Shown one piece after another: positions 1 through 4,724 of a stretch of 9,114 nucleotides of DNA. The DNA is from Campylobacter concisus (GTDB lineage: Bacteria; Campylobacterota; Campylobacteria; Campylobacterales; Campylobacteraceae). Position 1 is the first letter of the stretch; the number at the start of each line of letters is the position of its first letter. The stretch spans positions 1 through 9,114 of the forward strand of contig NZ_PIQS01000010.1 of assembly GCF_003048405.1 (NCBI RefSeq), written 5' to 3'. Both the position numbers and the translations under genes were made by a program. The notes beneath the pieces were generated by a model that was given only the letters and a program-made list of their open reading frames with translations, did not search any database and was not told where the DNA came from.

Positions 1-5
1 ATAAA

Positions 6-102
6 GCCGATTATATCGGCGTTTAGTGTAAAAAGTGATATATAAAAGGGGTTATCCTGCCTATCTTCTCGCATTATATTTTTTTAACTTTACTTACACT
101 AA
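6..102 (+). other. Putative origin of transfer (oriT), P-type nick region
   Basis: This non-coding segment directly precedes a relaxase gene and has the parts expected of an oriT. A hairpin pairs GCCGAT (6-11) with ATCGGC (15-20). An 18-bp box lies at 30-47. TATCCTGC at 53-60 fits the IncP/VirD2-type nick consensus YATCCTG/Y exactly, which places the predicted cut between 59 and 60. A perfect 9-bp inverted repeat, TTAGTGTAA (23-31) and TTACACTAA (94-102), encloses the nick. In RP4-type systems a relaxosome accessory protein binds a repeat a few bases 5' of the nick, and the 18-bp box sits in the corresponding place. By the RP4 rule the plus strand would be transferred starting at base 60. The 8-mer alone is not decisive, because CATCCTGC also occurs inside genes at 5529 and 7850; the call rests on the combination with position and flanking repeats. 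Confidence 0.7.
30..47 (+). repeat. 18-bp oriT box, copy 1
   Basis: AAAAAGTGATATATAAAA occurs here and again, identical and in the same orientation, at 8585-8602. This copy ends 5 bases before the TATCCTGC nick consensus, so it is a candidate site for a relaxosome accessory or regulatory protein. The other copy lies upstream of the transfer operon. The core contains an AT-rich near-palindrome (ATATAT). Binding is inferred from position only. Confidence 0.6.
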
Positions 103-140
103 CATCATTACAAATCTTTTAAATAGTTGGAGTTTTTATT

Positions 141-1760
141 TTGGCTAGGACAGAAGCGCAATGGGATGAATTTTTAAAAACTATCAGAGCTGGGCGAACA
201 AAAAATTCAATAAATGAGCACAAAAATATATCTTTTAGCTCGAGCCATATTTCATCGATTAAAAATTCTTTCTTAAAAAATACAAAACAATCTGTTGTGA
301 AGATGATTTCAAATTTACCACGTGAAAGTATTAAAAGATGTATTGACTACACTCTTAATAACTCAATTGATGGCTCTGCCATCAATGAAAAAGGGGAGAG
401 AGTAAGCAGTGACGAAATTATGAAAAATTGGAGTAAGGATTTTGGCACAAATAAAAATTCAAAAGACGCTTGGCATCTGATTTTCTCAATCAATGAGCCA
501 TGCAATGACGAAAAAACACTAAACGCTCTAGTTGATAGTGTTAGTGAAATTTTAAGTAGAAATTTTATGGGGCATAAGTATGCTTTGGTGCTTCACACGC
601 ATCAAAACAACCCACACGTGCATGTGGTTCTTAACAAGCGTAATGATATGACTAGGCGTAAAATTCATTTTGATACTCGTGACGAGATTAAAGATTTCTT
701 CGACGAAGTTCGCACTGATTTTGCCTATTCGCTTGGCGCAAGAGGGTTAAAATACGAAAATAAAAACGCTATGCATAAGGATTTAAAAAAAGAATTTTCT
801 AAAATAAAATCTAGTGTCAACCTTGAGCAGGATAGCTATACGGCAAAGGATAAAACACTAGAATTTTACGAGCAAATGCAAGAAAAAAATAAGAGAGAAT
901 ACAATGCAACTTCCAGCCGTATTAAGGCTATGAATGATGAGATTGATTTGCTAAAAAAAGCTAATGATGAGCTGACTAGGCAATTTTTACTATACGTTCA
1001 GAAAAAGGGCAAAAAACGTTTTAAGCTGGGTAAGGAGCTAAAGGAGAATAATAAAATATTACTTCAAAAACGCAAGGATTTAATAAAAGAGATTAAAAAG
1101 CTTGATAGTCTTTCATATAAAGCTACTCAGATTAATGATATGCATTTGGCTCACTACAAGGATCAATCTGATACCCTTAAATTACTTGAAAATTTTAGTT
1201 ATAACTTTAACAAAATTTATCCGCACGGTAAAGGCTCTAGTAAAGCCGACTGGCTATTTTCTAAAAAGGTAAAACGATCTATTGCTGTGCTTCGTGGGCG
1301 TGATGATAATGCTAAAAAATACTTTGATGATAGCTTAGTTGCTACACGTCTTTTGGGTCGCAATGAAAGTCTTTTTAAACTTAATAAAAAACTTGAAATT
1401 TTAGATCAAAGCCTTTATATTTTACATCACTCCGAGCTTGGCGATACTGAGAAAAATGAATTTAAAAAGCGACTAGATGATAATAAAGATTTTATAGCCG
1501 ACATTTGCAAAAAACGCTTTTCATATATTGAAAATAAGCTATTAAAATCTGAAAAAATTAGTAAGGACGATTTTCTTTTAAAAGAGTATTTTAAAGGCGT
1601 ATCTATGCTTGATACTACGGCTAACGAACGACTTATTAGGATTAAAAATGAGCGTAGGCTTTATAAGGATGTTTTGGCTGAGCGTGAGGCTATGGGCTTA
1701 AATTCTTACTCTTCGTATGATAAAACTCAAAATGAAAAAAATAACGATCGTAGTAGATAA
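141..1760 (+). CDS. Relaxase/mobilization protein, MOBP (VirD2/TraI-like) family
   Basis: This is a 539-residue DNA relaxase, the enzyme expected to nick oriT by a tyrosine transesterification and lead the strand into the recipient. The N-terminal domain spans about residues 45-240. Tyr70, in the segment RCIDYTLNN, fits motif I and is the likely catalytic tyrosine. The segment HTHQNNPHVHVVLN (152-165) is motif III, the metal-binding histidine triad; the second residue of the motif is His154 where RP4 TraI has Asp. The rest is Lys/Glu-rich and mostly helical, with likely coiled coil at about 245-330, and has no recognised helicase or primase domain. The start is TTG at 141, supported by GGAG at 129-132 with eight bases between. 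It lies immediately downstream of the putative oriT, as expected for a relaxase. The size is between VirD2 and RP4 TraI. The family call is firm; the subfamily is less certain. Confidence 0.92.
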   Translation: MARTEAQWDEFLKTIRAGRTKNSINEHKNISFSSSHISSIKNSFLKNTKQSVVKMISNLPRESIKRCIDYTLNNSIDGSAINEKGERVSSDEIMKNWSKDFGTNKNSKDAWHLIFSINEPCNDEKTLNALVDSVSEILSRNFMGHKYALVLHTHQNNPHVHVVLNKRNDMTRRKIHFDTRDEIKDFFDEVRTDFAYSLGARGLKYENKNAMHKDLKKEFSKIKSSVNLEQDSYTAKDKTLEFYEQMQEKNKREYNATSSRIKAMNDEIDLLKKANDELTRQFLLYVQKKGKKRFKLGKELKENNKILLQKRKDLIKEIKKLDSLSYKATQINDMHLAHYKDQSDTLKLLENFSYNFNKIYPHGKGSSKADWLFSKKVKRSIAVLRGRDDNAKKYFDDSLVATRLLGRNESLFKLNKKLEILDQSLYILHHSELGDTEKNEFKKRLDDNKDFIADICKKRFSYIENKLLKSEKISKDDFLLKEYFKGVSMLDTTANERLIRIKNERRLYKDVLAEREAMGLNSYSSYDKTQNEKNNDRSR

Positions 1761-1780
1761 ATGCTATTATCTACTATTTT
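1751..1780 (+). terminator. Hairpin terminator overlapping the relaxase stop
   Basis: A perfect 10-bp stem, TAGTAGATAA (1751-1760) with TTATCTACTA (1767-1776), has a 6-base loop and is followed by TTTT. The left arm contains the last codons and the TAA stop of the relaxase gene. The stem is AT-rich and the T run is short, so termination may be weak. On the minus strand a run of seven T begins about ten bases beyond the stem, so it could also act on transcripts arriving from the convergent toxin gene. Confidence 0.6.
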
Positions 1781-1931
1781 AAAATTTCTTTGATTGTTGT
1801 TTGATGGTTTGCTAAAAAAATAATAAAATATATAATAATAAAACTACATATAATTAAAATTAATAAAAGTTAAGAATAATAAATAAAGTAATTTTTTATA
1901 AAAATTAAGATAGTAAATATTAAAAAATGTG
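1761..1931. other. AT-rich convergent intergenic spacer
   Basis: This spacer separates the convergent relaxase and toxin genes. Apart from the terminator hairpin it is almost entirely A and T. CATATAATTAAAAT at 1847-1860 recurs at 4066-4079 in the similar AT-rich stretch on the far side of the minus-strand cassette. I see no reading frame or RNA gene here. Confidence 0.5.
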
Positions 1932-2237
1932 TTATTTCGTTGGCACGTTCTTTAAAATACTTTTGACATTCCTATCTGTATAAACTTCATCTCTTTTACT
2001 TATGTCGAGAAAAAGTACTATAAGCTCTTCGTCTTGTATAAAACATATTAAACGATAGTTTTTTACTCTATATCTCCATAATCCACTCAAATTCTCAGTT
2101 AATCCTTTTCCACTACTGCGAGGATCATCACTTTCCTCGAGCCGATCAAGAAACTTTTGAATTGGTTTTTTTATTGAGCCGTCAAGTTCATTAAACTTCT
2201 CTTTGGCATAATCGCTAAATCGTATCTTATAAGCCAT
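1932..2237 (-). CDS. RelE/ParE-superfamily toxin of a toxin-antitoxin pair
   Basis: This 101-residue basic protein has the standard size and pattern of RelE/StbE-type toxins, which generally cut mRNA at the ribosome. Visible hallmarks are a helical N-terminal hairpin (about 8-35), the central segment LSGLWRYRVKNYRLICFI (51-68, with Arg55, Arg57, Lys59, Tyr61 and Arg62), and a C-terminal strand ending in SKRDEVY (80-86), which matches the usual HRxxVY end motif with Lys in place of His. The start ATG overlaps the last 11 bases of the upstream antitoxin gene, the usual coupled arrangement. Lys59, Arg62, Lys81, Arg82 and Tyr86 are candidates for the catalytic surface. Assignment to the superfamily is strong; RelE (mRNA endonuclease) rather than ParE (gyrase poison) is favoured by sequence style but not proven. 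Confidence 0.9.
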   Translation of the reverse strand: MAYKIRFSDYAKEKFNELDGSIKKPIQKFLDRLEESDDPRSSGKGLTENLSGLWRYRVKNYRLICFIQDEELIVLFLDISKRDEVYTDRNVKSILKNVPTK

Positions 2238-2478
2238 TTTCTTTCTTTATATCAGCCCATGAGGTTGATTTGCTTCCGCTAGCCAAATATTCAGAATAAA
2301 GCTTTGCTCCAAGCTTTGCATCTTCAATATCTTGTAAGGCTTCGCTGTCGATCTTATCTTTCGATGTGTTGATATACTTTATCGTATATGTTGGATTGCT
2401 GGCTTTGGCGACAGCGTTTTTTATAGCTTGGATAATTTGTTGATTTAAATTTTCGCCTGTAATAGTTATTGTTTTCAT
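2227..2478 (-). CDS. RelB-type antitoxin
   Basis: This is an 83-residue partner of the adjacent RelE-like toxin. The C-terminal half (about 49-83) reads LQDIEDAKLGAKLYSEYL, then a short linker and WADIKKENGL, which closely follows the toxin-binding tail of RelB/StbD antitoxins (acidic helix, Trp near the end, terminal K-E-x-G-L). The N-terminal part begins with a short strand (KTITITGEN) followed by a helix and may be the dimerisation or DNA-binding part; no clear helix-turn-helix is visible. GGAG lies ten bases before the ATG. The lipoprotein gene ends 15 bases upstream, so the pair is probably read from the lipoprotein promoter as well as from any internal autoregulated one. It would neutralise the toxin and so stabilise the element. 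Confidence 0.85.
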   Translation of the reverse strand: MKTITITGENLNQQIIQAIKNAVAKASNPTYTIKYINTSKDKIDSEALQDIEDAKLGAKLYSEYLASGSKSTSWADIKKENGL

Positions 2479-2493
2479 GTGTCTTGCTCCGTT

Positions 2494-2775
2494 TTATCTA
2501 TTCTTATCCATTATTTTTTCGATATCTATATCTGCGCCTTTATCTTCTGTTTCGCAATAACTAGCTTCAACTGCATAATTTTTTCCAAGAGTCCTAACCA
2601 AATCTGGTTCGTTTCCTATATATCCTTGACTTCTTAATTGCTTATATTTTTTTATGATTTCTGCACAACTTTCTTTTTGCTCTTTTTTTTGCACCTTTGG
2701 CAGTTGAAACTCTGCACATCCACTAAAAAACAACCCAGCTATTGCTGTAATTATCAAAACCTTATTTACTTTCAT
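2494..2775 (-). CDS. Small lipoprotein, function unknown
   Basis: This 93-residue precursor has a typical lipoprotein signal: Lys residues at 2 and 5, a hydrophobic core (about 6-18) and a lipobox FSGC ending at Cys20, followed by Ala and Glu. The mature part of about 74 residues is hydrophilic with two more cysteines (about 37 and 74) that could form a disulfide in the periplasm. Ala at +2 does not suggest inner-membrane retention by the enteric rule. The ATG has AAGGAT about eight bases upstream and is preceded by a good extended -10 promoter. On a conjugative element, small lipoproteins are often entry-exclusion factors (TrbK-like) or VirB7-type channel parts. Either is possible, but I recognise no specific family. 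Its position next to a toxin-antitoxin pair rather than in the transfer operon slightly favours exclusion or surface maintenance. Confidence 0.8.
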   Translation of the reverse strand: MKVNKVLIITAIAGLFFSGCAEFQLPKVQKKEQKESCAEIIKKYKQLRSQGYIGNEPDLVRTLGKNYAVEASYCETEDKGADIDIEKIMDKNR

Positions 2776-2797
2776 TGTAAATCCTTTTTTAAGAAAA

Positions 2798-2806
2798 ATT
2801 ATAACA
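2798..2806 (-). promoter_or_regulatory. Extended -10 promoter for lipoprotein and toxin-antitoxin genes
   Basis: On the minus strand TGTTATAAT (2806 to 2798) is a perfect extended -10 element, TG-N-TATAAT, 22 bases before the lipoprotein start codon. No good -35 hexamer stands 17 bases upstream, which is usual for Campylobacter sigma-70 promoters. It lies in the only sizeable gap (2776-2858) within the 3987-to-1932 gene series, so the lipoprotein and toxin-antitoxin genes can be expressed apart from the four genes upstream. Confidence 0.6.
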
Positions 2807-2858
2807 TATTGTATAAAATTTTACGTTATAAGGCTATTTGGTTTCTCGACCAGCTTTA

Positions 2859-3098
2859 TCATACTCTGGCTCTTCTTTGCTCTTCTTCGTCGATCTGACA
2901 CACTACTTCGTCGTCGTGCCATATCATGCACCCAAGGGAGTCTAAGTACTCAACCATCAACCTAACACTGCTTTTTAAAAATGAGAGCTCTCTATCACTT
3001 ATATTTGCAAGCTCTCTTGACTCTAGTGGGAGCGGAGCTTTAATTAACTCATTCATTATTTCATTTGCTCTCTCAAATTTATTATAATCTCTATTCAT
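2859..3098 (-). CDS. Small acidic protein of unknown function
   Basis: I do not recognise this 79-residue soluble protein. It is predicted to be largely helical, with no signal peptide or membrane segment and an acidic tail (CQIDEEEQRRARV). Residues 47-74 (VEYLDSLGC followed by DDEVVCQIDEEE) resemble residues 44-71 of the other 79-residue protein two genes upstream (IELADEFGC, then EDVIKSIEDEK), so the two may share a module. The ATG is preceded by AAGGAG with a six-base spacer. The gap from the preceding gene is only 11 bases, so it is the last of four co-transcribed small genes. Confidence 0.75.
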   Translation of the reverse strand: MNRDYNKFERANEIMNELIKAPLPLESRELANISDRELSFLKSSVRLMVEYLDSLGCMIWHDDEVVCQIDEEEQRRARV

Positions 3099-3109
3099 GT
3101 TTGCTCCTT

Positions 3110-3487
3110 TTATGGCAATTTAAAACCTATTGCATAAATCGGATACACATTCTCTATAAACCCACTTTTAGCCAAAGTTTCTCTTATTTCCTTAAAAGTA
3201 TGGCGACGATCATCATATTTGATCCAGCCACCTTCAATATCTTTTTTCTCAAAATACCAATACACTTCATCTATATTAATATAGCTTTCTTCGACATGCC
3301 CCTGTTTAAGTGCCATGCTATTATCAAATTTATCTGCTGGCTCGGCTGGTTCTATAACATAGTAGTATTCATTGTCGCTAGCTGCTTTATAAAAATCTAC
3401 TACTCTATAGATAGACTCGAATTTATCAAGTGGTCTATCCATGTGCTTTTTTAGGACTATTCTGTCATTTGATTTAAATTTTTGCAT
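3110..3487 (-). CDS. Hypothetical protein, 125 aa, rich in aromatic residues
   Basis: I cannot assign this 125-residue cytoplasmic protein to a family. It is rich in Tyr, Phe and Trp (for example EYYYVIEP at 40-47 and VYWYFEKKD at 75-83), with alternating hydrophobic patterns that suggest a compact mainly beta domain for about residues 8-95, followed by a short helix (97-108) and a hydrophobic strand (112-123). There is no signal peptide or membrane segment. AAGGAG six bases before the ATG supports the start, and the upstream gene's stop codon is joined to this site (TAAGGAG), so translation is probably coupled. It is the third of four tightly packed genes. Compact single-domain proteins of this kind in leading regions can be anti-defence factors; that is only a suggestion here. 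Confidence 0.75.
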   Translation of the reverse strand: MQKFKSNDRIVLKKHMDRPLDKFESIYRVVDFYKAASDNEYYYVIEPAEPADKFDNSMALKQGHVEESYINIDEVYWYFEKKDIEGGWIKYDDRRHTFKEIRETLAKSGFIENVYPIYAIGFKLP

Positions 3488-3497
3488 TTTAGACTCC

Positions 3498-3737
3498 TTA
3501 ATTGTTTAGGTTTGCTAGTAAATTTGACTTTTCGTCTTCTATGCTCTTAATTACATCTTCTTTATTTGTAATTTCGCAACCAAACTCGTCTGCTAGCTCA
3601 ATTATGTACTTTTGAAGCCTAGCACATTCGGCTATGACTTCTTCGCTGTCGTCATCCAAATCCCCTAACCATTTGCATTCTTTTAACGCCTTTAGCGTCA
3701 TTTCATGCCTGCAGTAGCTCATAAATATCTCTCTCAT
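3498..3737 (-). CDS. Small acidic protein of unknown function (paralogous tail)
   Basis: This 79-residue, clearly acidic protein has a cluster DLDDDSEE at 26-33 and four cysteines (9, 21, 38 and 54). It is predicted to be helical, with no export signal. Residues 44-71 align with residues 47-74 of the 79-residue product at 2859-3098 (conserved E, D, GC, I, V, I and acidic end), suggesting a shared fold or a common partner. ATG at 3737 is chosen because AAGGAG stands at the proper distance upstream; Met6 would be an alternative without its own ribosome site. The preceding gene's TAA is part of the ribosome site. Acidic small proteins on mobile elements are sometimes DNA mimics, but nothing here proves that. 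Confidence 0.75.
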   Translation of the reverse strand: MREIFMSYCRHEMTLKALKECKWLGDLDDDSEEVIAECARLQKYIIELADEFGCEITNKEDVIKSIEDEKSNLLANLNN

Positions 3738-3747
3738 CTTCTACTCC

Positions 3748-3987
3748 TTATCTATTTTCTCTTATATTTTGCTCTATAACATCTTTTGTGGCTCTTAGTG
3801 ACTCACAAAATGATGTAAACTCGGTCTTTTCGCCTTTATTGTAGGTAACATAAACTACGTTAGTTGTGTTCGTGTCGTTTAACATGGCTTCGTATACCAC
3901 ACCATTTCTTTGCATCGATATATGCTTTTCATCGCCATTTATCTTTCCGTATTGACTAAGTAGGTTAATTATGCTGTTTGCTTTCAT
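3748..3987 (-). CDS. Small hypothetical protein, first gene of the minus-strand cassette
   Basis: This 79-residue protein of unknown function has an N-terminal helix (about 1-13, KANSIINLLSQYG), then a predicted three-strand beta meander (about 20-50, including VVYEAML and NVVYVTYNKG), then a C-terminal helix (about 57-76). The layout is a compact alpha-beta-alpha domain without signal peptide or membrane segment. The ATG follows AAGGAT by six bases, and a TATAAT stands 27 bases before the start codon. It is the promoter-proximal gene of a four-gene unit whose stops and ribosome sites overlap, so it would be made first. Confidence 0.75.
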   Translation of the reverse strand: MKANSIINLLSQYGKINGDEKHISMQRNGVVYEAMLNDTNTTNVVYVTYNKGEKTEFTSFCESLRATKDVIEQNIRENR

Positions 3988-4191
3988 CTCTTATCCTTTC
4001 TTTTTATAATAAGATTATATCCAAAATAAACTTAATAAATAATAAAATAATAAATAATAGAATATCATATAATTAAAATATTCAGTAGTAAAAAAATAAT
4101 CTATAAAATAAAATAATAAAAATACAAACATAATATTTAAGCATTTTTTAAGTTACATTATGCTTTTTTCTTCCCCCTTTTTAAATTTACA
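3988..4191. other. AT-rich intergenic stretch
   Basis: Beyond the promoter, about 4020-4140 is nearly pure A/T with many AATAAT runs. This could be an easily melted region beside the hairpin cluster, or just a neutral spacer. CATATAATTAAAAT (4066-4079) recurs at 1847-1860. CCCTTTTTAAATTT (4175-4188) recurs at 8899-8912, in each case before hairpins or GGACA boxes. I see no reading frame or RNA gene. Confidence 0.45.
4014..4019 (-). promoter_or_regulatory. Candidate -10 promoter for the four-gene cassette
   Basis: On the minus strand TATAAT (4019 to 4014) follows a T-rich run and TGGA, close to the extended -10 form usual in Campylobacter. The start codon of the first cassette gene is 26 bases downstream, giving a short leader with a ribosome site. 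No -35 box is evident. It lies about 170 bases downstream of the GC-rich hairpin cluster as read on the minus strand. Confidence 0.55.
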
Positions 4192-4309
4192 CATCGCTTT
4201 TAGCGATGCTACTATATTGCGGGGCGTTGCGGGGTATCCCCGCTTAATACCATAAAGAGCCGAGACCTAGGCTCGGCTCTGGCGTTCCAGCACTCTAGTG
4301 CAGGTCGCC
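4192..4309. other. GC-rich cluster of four hairpins (candidate ssi/single-strand promoter/origin element)
   Basis: Four consecutive dyads occur in a window that is otherwise AT-rich. The first is CATCGCT/AGCGATG (4192-4198 and 4202-4208). The second is GCGGGG/CCCCGC (4229-4234 and 4238-4243), preceded by a direct repeat of TTGCGGGG (4217-4224 and 4227-4234). The third is AGAGCCGAG/CTCGGCTCT (4256-4264 and 4272-4280). The fourth is an imperfect stem (4281-4309) whose paired blocks are GGCG/CGCC, CC/GG and GCAC/GTGC. Counting 4261-4310 gives 32 of 50 bases G or C. None is followed by a T run, so simple terminators are unlikely. The position, between a minus-strand cassette and tandem repeats on a conjugative element, fits a folded single-strand signal (priming site, Frpo-like promoter, sso) or part of a replication origin. 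A structured RNA is also possible. Confidence 0.55.
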
Positions 4310-4318
4310 TGCCATAAA

Positions 4319-4719
4319 TTTCGGACAATTTGTAAAAATAAATTTACTCAACAATGCGTCAAACTCCCACACAAAGGGGCTAAACCTAACTTCATCAATA
4401 CTTATTTAAAGCTTAAAGTTTAAAAAGCAGATGGCTTGCATTCGATTACGGCTCATAAAATTTCGGACAATTTGTAAAAATAAATTTACTCAACAATGCG
4501 TCAAACTCCCACACAAAGGGGCTAAACCTAACTTCATCAATACTTATTTAAAGCTTAAAGTTTAAAAAGCAGATGGCTTGCATTCGATTACGGCTCATAA
4601 AATTTCGGACAATTTGTAAAAATAAATTTACTCAACAATGCGTCAAACTCCCACACAAAGGGGATAAACATCACTTTATCAATACTTATTTAAAGCTTAA
4701 AGTCTAAAAGCAGATGGCT
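4319..4719. repeat. 142-bp direct tandem repeat, 2.8 copies
   Basis: Copy 1 (4319-4460) and copy 2 (4461-4602) are identical over all 142 bases. Copy 3 (4603-4719) is identical for its first 61 bases, then carries five substitutions and one deletion, and stops after CAGATGGCT, lacking the last 24 bases of the unit. Each copy begins with TTTCGGACAATTTGTAAAAA, related to boxes at 8944 and 9066, and contains CCCACACAAAGGGG and an AAGCTT-centred AT dyad. There is no open frame through the unit. It lies just beyond the stop of the Toprim gene and beside the hairpin cluster. Perfect identity of two copies shows recent or maintained duplication. Likely roles are an origin, incompatibility or partition site array; the unit is much longer than ordinary iterons. 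Confidence 0.9.
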
Positions 4720-4724
4720 GTTTT

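Noticed and set aside
3065..3454. 129-codon plus-strand frame with hydrophobic segments resembling a membrane protein
   Set aside because: It overlaps the better supported 125-aa gene on the minus strand, which has a ribosome site and operon spacing; the hydrophobic look comes from antisense of charged codons.
4319..4719. CRISPR array
   Set aside because: The repeated unit is 142 bp with immediate head-to-tail identity and no short repeats separated by unique spacers; no cas genes nearby.
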